From Fodinibacter sp963811825 (GTDB lineage Bacteria > Actinomycetota > Actinomycetes > Actinomycetales > Dermatophilaceae), in assembly GCA_963811825.1 (NCBI GenBank), contig CAWESS010000029.1:1-64000 (forward strand): DNA of 64,000 bases, read 5' to 3'. This document shows positions 18,849 through 29,238 of this stretch, piece after piece (position 1 is the stretch's first letter; each line of letters opens with the position of its first letter). The notes beneath the pieces are model-generated. The model saw only the letters and a program-made list of their open reading frames with translations. It was not told where the DNA came from and searched no databases. The translations under genes were made by a program, and so were the position numbers.

Positions 18849-18936
18849 CGTCTACTGGTGGGTAATTGGCGAACCTCACACGGTGCAAGGTTCACCTGAC
18901 CTGCCGCAGACGCGCGCGCCGCGCTAGGTTGCTGCC

Positions 18937-19644
18937 GTGGCCACTACGACAGCTCCCTCGCGTCCGGCGTCGGCCCGCCGCACCACCATCGCCCTCAAGG
19001 TCCTCATGGCAGGGACCGGGCTGGTGTTCGTCGGGTACGTCCTGCTTCACATGTACGGCAACCTGAAGACGCTCGCGGGGGAGGAGGCCTTCAACACCTA
19101 CGCCGAGCACCTGCGCACCTTCGGCGAGCCGATCCTGCCCTACGGCGGCCTGCTCTGGATCGTGCGTGTCGTGCTCATCGTGGCCCTGGTCGGCCACCTG
19201 TACGCCGCCTTCTCCCTGTGGAGCCGGGCCGGCACGGCGCGCCGCACGAAGTACGCGGCGACCAAGACCGCGATGCGCACGGCGTGGATGCGCTGGGGCG
19301 GGGTCTTCCTCCTCCTCTTCATCATCTGGCACCTGCTGCACTTCACGATCCTGAAGATCTCGGTCAACCCGGACGCCCAGGGACCGAACGTCGAGAACAA
19401 CCCCTACGAGCTCGTCGTCGCGAGCTTCCAGGTGCCGTGGATGACGATGATCTACCTCCTCGCCCTCGGCGCCCTGGCCCTGCACCTCGCGCACGGCGTC
19501 TTCAGCGCGCAGCAGACGCTCGGCCTGACCGGCACCCCGGCGGCCTACCGCCGCGCCAAGGCCATCGGGCACGCGACGGCCGCCCTCGTGGCCGTGGGGT
19601 TCGCCATCCCCCCGATCCTGATCCTCTTCGGCGTCATCAAGTGA
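18937..19644 (+). CDS. sdhC: Succinate dehydrogenase cytochrome b subunit SdhC
   Basis: 235 residues with five membrane helices, the single-subunit (type B) b558-like anchor; no separate SdhD is needed. Helices at ~18-38, 65-88, 115-140, 165-185 and 210-232. Haem-ligand histidines are visible in L-L-H-M-Y-G-N, H-L-Y-A-A, W-H-L-L-H-F-T and L-H-L-A-H-G. GTG start with TAGGTT 6 nt before it (18925-18930), a leaderless type promoter for the sdhCAB operon. A dyad GAACCT..AGGTTC (18871-18893) upstream could bind a regulator. Confidence 0.93.
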   Translation: MATTTAPSRPASARRTTIALKVLMAGTGLVFVGYVLLHMYGNLKTLAGEEAFNTYAEHLRTFGEPILPYGGLLWIVRVVLIVALVGHLYAAFSLWSRAGTARRTKYAATKTAMRTAWMRWGGVFLLLFIIWHLLHFTILKISVNPDAQGPNVENNPYELVVASFQVPWMTMIYLLALGALALHLAHGVFSAQQTLGLTGTPAAYRRAKAIGHATAALVAVGFAIPPILILFGVIK

Positions 19645-19656
19645 GGCACTGACACC

Positions 19657-21657
<2,001 letters not shown>

Positions 21658-21715
21658 CCACCCCACGAAGTTCTACGTTCCTCCGTCACTCCGATACTTC
21701 GCGAGGACCCCGATC

Positions 21716-22459
21716 ATGAATCTCACCCTGAAGATCTGGCGTCAGGCCGGCCCGCGGCACACCGGCGAGCTCGTGGTCTACAAGGTCACGGACATCAGCC
21801 CGGACATGAGCTTCCTCGAGATGCTCGACGTCCTCAACGAGCAGCTCAACGCCGCCGGGCAGGAGCCCATCGCCTTCGACAGCGACTGCCGCGAGGGCAT
21901 CTGCGGCATGTGCGGCCTGATGATCTCCGGTGAGGCGCACGGCCCCGAGAAGACGACGACGTGCCAGCTGCACATGCGCAGCTTCAGCGACGGCGAGGTC
22001 ATCACGATCGAGCCGTGGCGGGCGAACGCGTTCCCGGTCATCAAGGACCTCGTCGTCGACCGAGGCGCCTTCGACCGGATCATCCAGGCAGGCGGGTACA
22101 TCTCGGTCAACACCGGCTCGGCCCCCGACGCGCACGCCACGCCGGTGCCGAAGCCCGCCGCCGACCGCGCGTTCACCGCAGCCGAGTGCATCGGGTGCGG
22201 CGCCTGTGTGGCGGCCTGCCCCAACGCCAGCGCGATGCTGTTCATGGGCGCCAAGGTCACCCATCTCGCCGAGCTGCCCCAGGGCCAGCCCGAGCGGATG
22301 GCTCGCGTGGTGTCCATGGTCGACCAGCACGACCACGAGGGCTTCGGCGGTTGCACCAACGTGGGCGCCTGCTCGCAGGCCTGCCCCAAGGGCATCCCGC
22401 AGGACGTCATCTCCACGCTCAACCGAGACCTGCTCTCGGCGATGCGCAGCGGCCACTGA
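21716..22459 (+). CDS. sdhB: Succinate dehydrogenase/fumarate reductase iron-sulfur subunit
   Basis: 247 residues. Carries electrons from FAD to the quinone site. The N-terminal ferredoxin domain has C-R-E-G-I-C-G-M-C-G plus a later Cys ([2Fe-2S]). The C-terminal part has C-I-G-C-G-A-C-V-A-A-C-P ([4Fe-4S]) and C-T-N-V-G-A-C-S-Q-A-C-P-K ([3Fe-4S]). It begins 58 nt after sdhA, with an AGGA-type site before ATG 21716. Confidence 0.96.
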   Translation: MNLTLKIWRQAGPRHTGELVVYKVTDISPDMSFLEMLDVLNEQLNAAGQEPIAFDSDCREGICGMCGLMISGEAHGPEKTTTCQLHMRSFSDGEVITIEPWRANAFPVIKDLVVDRGAFDRIIQAGGYISVNTGSAPDAHATPVPKPAADRAFTAAECIGCGACVAACPNASAMLFMGAKVTHLAELPQGQPERMARVVSMVDQHDHEGFGGCTNVGACSQACPKGIPQDVISTLNRDLLSAMRSGH

Positions 22460-22488
22460 CCGGCGCGCCTGCCACGCACGTCCGTCCA

Positions 22489-22512
22489 GAGATCGACCAA
22501 TAGGTCGATCTC
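22489..22512. terminator. Bidirectional terminator between sdhB and the CPBP gene
   Basis: A perfect 10-bp stem GAGATCGACC / GGTCGATCTC with loop AATA, between two convergent genes. Confidence 0.7.
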
Positions 22513-22518
22513 AGGACG

Positions 22519-23262
22519 TCACAGCCAGCTGAGGTGATCCCTCAGCAGGGCGTAGCCGACGAACGCGACGACGTCGAGGATCGTGTGCGCGACGACGAGC
22601 GGCATGACGCGCTTGGTGCGGGTGTACCACCAGCCGAACACCACGCCCATGACGAAGTTCCCGACGAGCCCGCCGAACCCCTGGTAGAGGTGGTACGTGC
22701 CACGGATCGCCGCGCTCGTGAGGATGATCTGCCACTGACCCCAGCCGGCCTGCCCCCACCTCTTGAAGAGGTAGCCGACCATGATGACCTCCTCGAGCAC
22801 GGCGTTCTGCGCCGCTGCGAGCACGAGGACCGGGATGGTCCACCACACGCTCGCGAGGTTCGCGGCCGAGATCGTCGTGTTGAGGTCGAGCGCCTTGGCG
22901 GCTGCGTAGAGCGCGAGCCCGGGGAGCCCGATGGCAGCGGCGAGCACCGCCCCGCGCACCAGGTCCTGGCCGGGACGACGCAGGTCGAACCCCATCGTGT
23001 GCGGCTCGTCGGGGTCGTCACGACGCAGGAGGTGGAGCGCGAGCAGCACGGGTACCAGGGCCAGCGCGATGCCGGTCAGCTGGTAGGCGAGGTCGAGCCA
23101 CGGCCGATCGGGTGTCACCGAGGAGTTCATCGACGTCGTCTGCGAGCCGAGGGGTGCCGCGCGGGTCAGCTTGTCGACGATGCGCAGCAGCGACCAGATC
23201 GCTGAGGCCCCGAGCGAGACACCGAGCACCAGCCACGTCTCGGTGAGGTGCTGGCGCCGCAT
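22519..23262 (-). CDS. CPBP family intramembrane glutamic endopeptidase
   Basis: 247 residues and about seven or eight membrane helices (first at ~10-30). The C-terminal half holds the CPBP (Abi/RCE1) motifs: L-E-E-V-I-M-V-G-Y-L (the Glu-Glu pair), R-G-T-Y-H-L-Y-Q-G (His) and H-T-I-L-D (His/Asp). The Arg often found after E-E-x-x-x is replaced by Val-Gly, which is common in actinobacterial members. The role (protein processing or bacteriocin immunity) cannot be told. I chose ATG 23262, with TACGCT 7 nt upstream; longer in-frame starts would cross the next promoter region. Confidence 0.85.
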   Translation of the reverse strand: MRRQHLTETWLVLGVSLGASAIWSLLRIVDKLTRAAPLGSQTTSMNSSVTPDRPWLDLAYQLTGIALALVPVLLALHLLRRDDPDEPHTMGFDLRRPGQDLVRGAVLAAAIGLPGLALYAAAKALDLNTTISAANLASVWWTIPVLVLAAAQNAVLEEVIMVGYLFKRWGQAGWGQWQIILTSAAIRGTYHLYQGFGGLVGNFVMGVVFGWWYTRTKRVMPLVVAHTILDVVAFVGYALLRDHLSWL

Positions 23263-23428
23263 GCAGGACAGCGTATGCCGAGGGAATCTCACTCTTCGCC
23301 GAATGTTGGGGTGCTCGAATTCAGGGCCGAACGGCCCGAACACCATCCATCGGCCCCTCGCCGGTGGGGCAGCACCACGACGTGGACGCCGCCGCCTACC
23401 ATGGCCGTTCGGACGTGAGGAGTGCACT

Positions 23429-24203
23429 GTGGTGAGCGGATCGGGCCTGCGGGCCATGGGCGTGGTCGTGGCCGTGACCACGGGTCTGGCCCTCGGCGGC
23501 TGCAACCGCGACGGGGAGGCGACCGAGACGGCATCCCCCACGGCATCCTCGTCGGTCAGCACCTCGGTGAGCCCGTCCCCCACACCGACGCCGACGACGA
23601 CCCTGCAGACCGTGGGCGAGATCTACCGGCAGGCACGCACCGCCGCCCTGGCGGCGCCCTCCGGGCACGTGGTCGGCACGCAGACCCGCGAGGGGCGTGC
23701 GGTCACCGTCGACGTCGAGGGCAATGCGGTCGGTTCGAACCAGACGGTGTTCATCACCACCCCCGAGGGTGGTCAGGCCGAGGTCATCACCGTCGACACC
23801 GACCACTGGCTCGGCGGCGACGAGGCCTTCTGGGTCGAGCAGACGGGCGACCCGGGAGCGGGTCGGGACATGGTCGGCAAGTACGTCGCGATCAGTGAGT
23901 CCGACGCCACGGAGCTGGGCTCGTTCACGCTGCGCACCATGCTCGCCGAGACCTTCGACCTGCCCGAGTTCGCCGCGATGGAGTCGGACTCCTCACCGGT
24001 GGAGGAGGGCGAGGTCGACGGCCGTCGCGGTGTTCGTGCTCGGCGAGCCCGGCGGAGCCCAGCTCTGGGTGCTCGCCGACGGCAGTGCCACGCTGGTGCG
24101 TGCCGTGGGCCCGAAGACCGCACCGGCTGATCTCGTGTTCACCGACTGGGGCCGGGCCCAGACCTTCACGCCGCCTCCGCCGTCGATGGTCGTCGAGGGC
24201 TGA
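23429..24203 (+). CDS. Putative lipoprotein (one frameshift)
   Basis: About 257 residues. The N-terminal signal ends in a lipobox L-A-L-G-G-C (Cys ~25). A Ser/Thr/Pro-rich linker (~30-55) follows, then a domain with V-G-E-I-Y-R-Q-A-R, S-G-H-V-V-G-T and a beta-rich pattern like the LppX/LprG-like or Streptomyces hypothetical lipoproteins. Near 24025 the frame changes. The continuation, A-V-F-V-L-G-E-P-G-G-A-Q-L-W-V-L-A-D-G, fits this kind of protein and ends with the TGA at 24201-24203. GTG start at 23429 after a GAGGAG-like site. No specific function can be assigned. Confidence 0.65.
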
Positions 24204-24239
24204 CCCAGCTCAATCGGCCAGAGGCGGGCTCAGCCCGGC

Positions 24240-24842
24240 TCAGCCGGGCTGGTAGGCGGGGTCTCGCCGGGTGCGCCGCCACCGTCGAACGCGCAGCCAC
24301 ATCCAGATGAGCAGCCAGGCGAGCAGCGCGAGCGCCACGATGACGAGCACCGGGGCGATGAGCGCGATGATCGTCAGGCCGAACGAGGTGCCGTCCTCGA
24401 TCGTCGAGACCACCGGGGCGCCGACACCGACCGTCCCCGCGTTGATCACGGGTCGAGCCGCCATCTTCCCGGTGTGCACCAACCCGGAGATGATCACCCC
24501 GAGCACGACCGAGGCCCACGCGTTCTCCTCCATCCACGCCGAGTTGTCGACCTCCGAGGCGGCCGTCGATGCCGCGAAGATGAGCCCACCCATGCTGGGC
24601 CGGATGAAGGTCTGGATGGTGTCGTTGATCGTGTCGACCGCCGGGATCTTGTCGAGGATGACCTCGGCGAGCAGGAGGGCGGACCCGATGCCGATGGCCC
24701 AGTTGCTCTCGATCCACTCGTACCCGATCGGCAGGGTGATGTAGTCGGTGAACCGGGCGACGAGCGCCACGACGAGGAACGGGATGTAGGCGTTGAGCCC
24801 CGCCGCGGCGGAGAGCCCCATTCCGGTGAGGGCAGCGAGCAC
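24240..24842 (-). CDS. DUF4126 domain-containing membrane protein
   Basis: 200 residues. Hydrophobic with about five membrane segments; the N-terminus A-A-L-T-G-M-G-L-S-A-A-A-G-L-N-A-Y-I-P is typical of DUF4126. A conserved D-K-I-P-A-V-D-T-I-N-D and a Gly-rich A-G-T-V-G-V-G-A-P follow. The function of the family is unknown. I chose the GTG at 24842 because AAGGAAGGA lies 7 nt upstream and the family normally begins just before A-A-L-T-G; a longer in-frame reading back to 24899 lacks such a site. Confidence 0.8.
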   Translation of the reverse strand: MLAALTGMGLSAAAGLNAYIPFLVVALVARFTDYITLPIGYEWIESNWAIGIGSALLLAEVILDKIPAVDTINDTIQTFIRPSMGGLIFAASTAASEVDNSAWMEENAWASVVLGVIISGLVHTGKMAARPVINAGTVGVGAPVVSTIEDGTSFGLTIIALIAPVLVIVALALLAWLLIWMWLRVRRWRRTRRDPAYQPG

Positions 24843-24965
24843 GGAAACGTCCTTCCTTCGCACCCACGACCGCTCCTCGCGGACGTGCCGACGGTGCAAC
24901 GCCGAGCGTCTCGAGCGTAGTCCCGGTCAGGGCACCCCCGCCCGCGGCACCTAGGATCAGTGCCC

Positions 24966-26768
24966 ATGAAGGTCCTCTCCGCCGTCGCCTGGCCCTACGC
25001 CAACGGCCCCCGCCACCTCGGGCACGTCGCCGGGTTCGGTGTGCCCTCCGACGTCTTCAGCCGGTACATGCGGATGGCGGGGCACGACGTGCTCATGGTG
25101 AGTGGGTCCGACGAGCACGGCACCCCGATCCTCGTGCTGGCCGACCAGGTCGGGGTGTCCCCGCGAGAGTTCGTCGACACCAACCACGCGGTCATCGCGA
25201 GTGAGCTGACCGACCTCGGGTGTTCCTACGACCTCTACACGCGCACGACCACCGCCAACCACTACGCCGTGGCCCAGGAGCTGTTCACCCAGGTCTGGAA
25301 GAACGGCTACATGGTCGAGCAGACCACCCAGGGGGCGATCTCGCCGTCCACCGGCCGCACCCTGCCCGACCGCTACATCGAGGGCACCTGCCCGATCTGC
25401 GGCTACGGCGAGGCCCGCGGCGACCAGTGCGACAACTGCGGCAACCAGCTCGACCCCACCGAGCTGATCGACCCGCGCAGCCGGATCAACGGCGAGACCC
25501 CCGAGTTCGTCGAGACCCAGCACTTCCTCCTCGACCTGCCCGCCCTCGCCGACACCCTGCGCGCCTGGCTCGAGGAGCGCGAGGCCTCGGGCACGTGGCG
25601 CCCCAACGTCATCAAGTTCAGCCTCAACATCCTCGACGACATCCGCCCGCGCGCGATGACCCGTGACATCGACTGGGGCATCCCGGTGCCGCTCGACGGC
25701 TGGCGCGACAACCCCGCGAAGCGCCTCTACGTCTGGTTCGACGCCGTCGTGGGCTACCTCTCGGCCTCCGTGGAGTGGGCGCGGCGCACCGGAGACCCCG
25801 AGCGGTGGCGCGAGTGGTGGAACGACCCGGATGCCGTGTCCCACTACTTCATGGGCAAGGACAACATCACCTTCCACAGCCAGATCTGGCCAGCCGAGCT
25901 GCTCGGGTACGCCGGCAAGGGTGATCGCGGTGGCGAGCCGGGGGTCTTCGGCGAGCTGAACCTGCCCACCGAGGTCGTCTCCAGCGAGTACCTCACGATG
26001 GAGGGCAAGCAGTTCTCCACCTCGCGCGGCTACACGATCCTCGTGCGCGACGTCCTCGACCGCTACGGGCCCGACGGCATCCGGTACTTCATCTGTGCGG
26101 CCGGCCCCGAGAGCCAGGACGCGAACTTCACGTGGCGTGACTTCGTGCAGCGCAACAACTCCGAGCTCGTCGCGGGGTGGGGCAACCTCGTGTCCCGCAC
26201 GGCCGCCATGGTCGCCAAGAGCTTCGGCGAGATCCCGCAGCCCGGCCCGCTCGAGCCCGTCGACGAGGAGGTCCGCGCCGCCGTGCTCGCGGGCTTCGAC
26301 TCCGTCGGCGACCTCCTCGCGGGCCACCGCCAGAAGGCCGCCATCGCCGAGGCGATGCGCGTCGTCAGCGAGGTCAACGCCTACGTCTCGCGCACCGAAC
26401 CGTTCAAGCTCAAGGGCGACCACGAGCGCGAGCGGCTGGCGACGGTGCTGCACACCCTGATCCAGTGCGTCTCCGACCTCAACACGATCCTCGCGCCCTT
26501 CCTGCCGCACGCGGCCAACCGGGTCGATGCCGTGCTCGGCGGCGACGGCGCGTTCGTCCCCATGCCCCGGTTGGAGACGGTCGCGGGCCTGGACGAGGGC
26601 GACGAGGGACGGTCCTACCCCGTCATCACCGGCGACTACACGGCCACCCCGCGGTGGCAGTCGCGCCCGGTCGTCGTGGGGACGCCGATCAGCAAACCTG
26701 CTCCCGTCTTCACCAAGCTCGACGACGCGGTCGTCGAGGAAGAGCTCGCCCGCGCCGCGCAGGCGTGA
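24966..26768 (+). CDS. metG: Methionine-tRNA ligase
   Basis: 600 residues, class I synthetase that charges tRNA-Met. Seen: A-W-P-Y-A-N-G-P-R-H-L-G-H (HIGH motif as HLGH), G-S-D-E-H-G-T-P, a zinc knuckle with four cysteines (C-P-I-C-G...C-D-N-C-G), W-F-D-A-V-V-G-Y-L-S-A-S, and the KMSKS-region variant K-Q-F-S-T-S-R-G. The C-terminal anticodon-binding helices follow; there is no Trbp111-like extension. ATG 24966 preferred over GTG 24960; a TAGGAT hexamer (24952-24957) puts the transcript start within ~2 nt of it. Confidence 0.96.
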   Translation: MKVLSAVAWPYANGPRHLGHVAGFGVPSDVFSRYMRMAGHDVLMVSGSDEHGTPILVLADQVGVSPREFVDTNHAVIASELTDLGCSYDLYTRTTTANHYAVAQELFTQVWKNGYMVEQTTQGAISPSTGRTLPDRYIEGTCPICGYGEARGDQCDNCGNQLDPTELIDPRSRINGETPEFVETQHFLLDLPALADTLRAWLEEREASGTWRPNVIKFSLNILDDIRPRAMTRDIDWGIPVPLDGWRDNPAKRLYVWFDAVVGYLSASVEWARRTGDPERWREWWNDPDAVSHYFMGKDNITFHSQIWPAELLGYAGKGDRGGEPGVFGELNLPTEVVSSEYLTMEGKQFSTSRGYTILVRDVLDRYGPDGIRYFICAAGPESQDANFTWRDFVQRNNSELVAGWGNLVSRTAAMVAKSFGEIPQPGPLEPVDEEVRAAVLAGFDSVGDLLAGHRQKAAIAEAMRVVSEVNAYVSRTEPFKLKGDHERERLATVLHTLIQCVSDLNTILAPFLPHAANRVDAVLGGDGAFVPMPRLETVAGLDEGDEGRSYPVITGDYTATPRWQSRPVVVGTPISKPAPVFTKLDDAVVEEELARAAQA

Positions 26769-27640
26769 CCGTGACCGCGGAACCCATGACCACCCAGCCG
26801 AGCCGGCGCGGCATCCCGCACCCTCCCGACGCCCTGCCGATCCCGGTGGTGGACAACCACACCCACCTCGACATCAGCCGCGACGGTGACGAGGTGGCCG
26901 TCGGTGACCTCGGGCCGGTGCTCGCCGCCGCGGCCGAGGTCGGTGTCGACCGGGTCGTGCAGGTCGGGTGCGACGTGGCGGGGGCGCAGTTCGCCGTCGC
27001 CGCGGCCGAGCGGTATGCCGGCGTGCTCGCGGGGGTCGCGCTGCACCCCAACGAGGTGCCCGGGCTCGCGGCGAGCGGCGGGCTCGACGCGGCCTACGGC
27101 GAGATCGAGCGGCTCGCGGCCCACCCACGCGTGCGGGTCGTGGGGGAGACCGGGCTCGACTACTACCGCACCGGGCCCGAGGGGGTGCCGGCGCAGCAGG
27201 ACTCCTTCCGGTGGCACATCGACCTCGCCAAGCGCCTGGGCAAGGCGCTGCAGGTGCACGACCGCGACAGCCACGACGACGTCCTGCGCGTGCTCGACGA
27301 GGAGGGGGCGCCCGAGCACACCGTGATGCACTGCTTCTCCGGGGGGCCGGAGCTGGCGCGGCAGTGCGTCGACCGGGGTTACCACCTCTCCTTCAGCGGC
27401 ACGGTGACGTTCAAGAGCGCCAAGGCCCTTCGCGACGCCCTGGCGGTGACCCCGCTCGAGCTGCTCCTCGTGGAGACCGACGCGCCCTACCTGACCCCCC
27501 ACCCGTGGCGGGGGGCGACGAACTCGCCCGCCCTCGTGCCGCTCACGGTGCGTGCCATGGCCGCCGTGCTCGGGGTGGCGGTGCCGACCCTGTGCGAGTC
27601 ACTGAGCGACAACGCCGAGCGGCTCTACGGCCCCTGGTGA
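26765..27640 (+). CDS. tatD: TatD family metal-dependent hydrolase (DNase)
   Basis: 291 residues. TIM-barrel metal hydrolase: V-V-D-N-H-T-H-L-D (two metal His), A-L-H-P-N-E (His), V-G-E-T-G-L-D-Y-Y-R (Glu), H-D-R-D-S-H and H-C-F-S-G (His), and V-E-T-D-A-P-Y-L-T-P (Asp) complete the two-metal site. TatD enzymes are 3'-5' exonucleases or D-aminoacyl-tRNA deacylase-like. GTG 26765 overlaps the metG stop by 4 nt; GTG 26771 and ATG 26786 are alternatives. The metG-tatD-rpfB-ksgA-ispE order is standard in actinobacteria. Confidence 0.93.
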   Translation: MTVTAEPMTTQPSRRGIPHPPDALPIPVVDNHTHLDISRDGDEVAVGDLGPVLAAAAEVGVDRVVQVGCDVAGAQFAVAAAERYAGVLAGVALHPNEVPGLAASGGLDAAYGEIERLAAHPRVRVVGETGLDYYRTGPEGVPAQQDSFRWHIDLAKRLGKALQVHDRDSHDDVLRVLDEEGAPEHTVMHCFSGGPELARQCVDRGYHLSFSGTVTFKSAKALRDALAVTPLELLLVETDAPYLTPHPWRGATNSPALVPLTVRAMAAVLGVAVPTLCESLSDNAERLYGPW

Positions 27641-27944
27641 CGCCCGAGCACCGCACCGTGACGCACATCTCGTTATGGGTGGGGCGCGTGCGGCGGATGT
27701 GTCCAGTGGGGCACGCCGACCACCACCTGACCGTTACCGAAATTTGACCTTTGCAAGACGGGCTCCGGCAGGCTGGATGCACTGGCCGGGGCCGTATCGC
27801 CTCGGACGACACACAGGGACACCCCTTCCGCCGCCGGTGCCGGCAGGGCGTGACATGTGTGCGGACGCCCCGCTCGCGGGGCGTTTCGGCCGCCTGCGGC
27901 CGCGTCCGAGATCGGTGCCCGGAGATCCCGAACTCTGGAGAACC
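27641..27944 (+). promoter_or_regulatory. Long structured leader of rpfB
   Basis: 304 nt without a gene. A TTGACC at ~27745 could be a -35 box. Near its end it has a perfect hairpin ACGCCCCG-CTCG-CGGGGCGT (27865-27884) followed by TT, and then a second GC hairpin (27887-27902), 40-80 nt before the GTG. This resembles a terminator-type expression platform. Actinobacterial rpf genes are often controlled by c-di-AMP (ydaO) riboswitches, but I could not match that consensus by eye. Confidence 0.4.
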
Positions 27945-29090
27945 GTGCTTTTCACTCGCCCCCTTCGTCATGTCGCCCAAGGCGTTGCCGCGCTCGTCGT
28001 GGCCGCCGGTGCCGTCGGCATCGCCCACTTCGACAAGGCCGTCGCGGTCTCCGTCGACGGGCAGCCCACGTCGGTCCACGTCTTCGGCAGCACCGTCGCC
28101 GATGTCCTCGAGAAGCAGGACATCGCCGTCGGTCCGCACGACGAGGTCGTCCCCTCGCTGGACAGCGAGGTGAGTGACGGCGACCGCATCTCGGTGCGTT
28201 ACGGCCGCCTCCTCACGGTGACCGTCGACGGCGAGACGCGCGAGTACTGGACCACGGCCACCACGGTCGACGCGGCCCTGCAGGACCTCAACATCCGGGC
28301 CGACGGCGCCGAGCTCTCGGCGTCGCGCTCGCAGAGCCTGGGCCGTGACGGCCTCACCTTCGCCGTGACCACGCCCAAGAAGGTCAGCGTCGTCGTCGAC
28401 GGCAAGACCCGCAGCGTCACGACGACGAGCCAGACCGTCTTCGGTGTGCTCGCCGAGCTCGGCGTCACCAAGCGCCCGGCCGACGTCGTGGCCCCGGCCA
28501 TGCCGACCTCGGTCGAGCAGGGCATGAAGGTGGTCGTGAAGCGCGTCGACGTGAAGAACGTGACGACGAAGCAGGCGATCAACTACACGACGACCAAGCA
28601 GAAGGACGCCAGCCTCTACAAGGGCCAGACCAAGGTCGTCAAGGCCGGCAAGAAGGGCACCAAGACCGTCGTCAGCACGGTCACCTACGTCGACGGCAAG
28701 AAGACCTCGACCAAGGTCGTCAAGACCACGGTCAACACCAAGCCCGTCGCGGCCGTCGTCAAGGTCGGCACGAAGGCCCGTCCGGCCACCAGCACCTCCA
28801 CCAGCGGTGGCGGTGGCGGCGGAAGCACCTCGGGCACGGGCATCAACCTCGCCCGCGCCGCCATGTGGGACCGGATCGCCCAGTGCGAGTCCGGTGGCCG
28901 CTGGAACATCAACACCGGCAACGGCTACTACGGCGGGCTGCAGTTCGCCACCGCGTCGTGGCTGGCCATGGGTGGCGACGACTTCGCACCGCGCGCCGAC
29001 CTCGCGTCGCGCGCCGAGCAGATCACCATCGCCAACCGCTACTACGCGCGGGCCGGCACCTCCCCGTGGGGCTGCGCGCACGCCGCCTGA
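27945..29090 (+). CDS. rpfB: Resuscitation-promoting factor RpfB-like (DUF348, G5, transglycosylase)
   Basis: 381 residues. A membrane anchor/signal (~12-32) is followed by three DUF348 repeats (~37-200; e.g. V-S-V-D-G-Q-P, V-T-V-D-G-E-T-R and V-V-V-D-G-K-T-R at their starts), a G5-like domain (~200-265, rich in Lys/Thr/Val) and a Gly-rich linker. The C-terminal Rpf lysozyme-like domain (~305-381) has W-D-R-I-A-Q-C-E-S-G-G-R-W with the catalytic Glu, and two cysteines. It cuts peptidoglycan during resuscitation and growth. GTG 27945 preceded by CTGGAG 6 nt upstream. Confidence 0.93.
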   Translation: MLFTRPLRHVAQGVAALVVAAGAVGIAHFDKAVAVSVDGQPTSVHVFGSTVADVLEKQDIAVGPHDEVVPSLDSEVSDGDRISVRYGRLLTVTVDGETREYWTTATTVDAALQDLNIRADGAELSASRSQSLGRDGLTFAVTTPKKVSVVVDGKTRSVTTTSQTVFGVLAELGVTKRPADVVAPAMPTSVEQGMKVVVKRVDVKNVTTKQAINYTTTKQKDASLYKGQTKVVKAGKKGTKTVVSTVTYVDGKKTSTKVVKTTVNTKPVAAVVKVGTKARPATSTSTSGGGGGGSTSGTGINLARAAMWDRIAQCESGGRWNINTGNGYYGGLQFATASWLAMGGDDFAPRADLASRAEQITIANRYYARAGTSPWGCAHAA

Positions 29091-29108
29091 TCCTGATCGC
29101 GTTCCGCG

Positions 29109-29177
29109 ACTGATTGCGAGGAACCCACCCGGCAACGCCCCTCGAGGCGCCGCCGCGGTGGGTTCCTCGCAATCAGT
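29109..29177. repeat. Perfect 21-bp inverted repeat element between rpfB and ksgA
   Basis: Arms 29109-29129 and 29157-29177 are exact reverse complements (core ATTGCGAGGAACCCACC), with a 27-nt GC-rich spacer. It begins 18 nt after the rpfB stop. It can act as a terminator, but the length and composition look more like a dispersed REP-type element. Confidence 0.7.
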
Positions 29178-29238
29178 GGGGATGCCGGGCACGCGGCTCT
29201 CGTCGGGCCGGCACCTCACGCGTGGCTAGGGTGAGCGC

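Noticed and set aside
24843..24899. Longer N-terminus for the DUF4126 protein
   Set aside because: The internal GTG has an ideal ribosome site and matches the family start; the extension is Arg-rich and unsupported.
27700..27944. A confident ydaO (c-di-AMP) riboswitch call
   Set aside because: Gene context fits, but the conserved core could not be located by eye; left as a finding to test.
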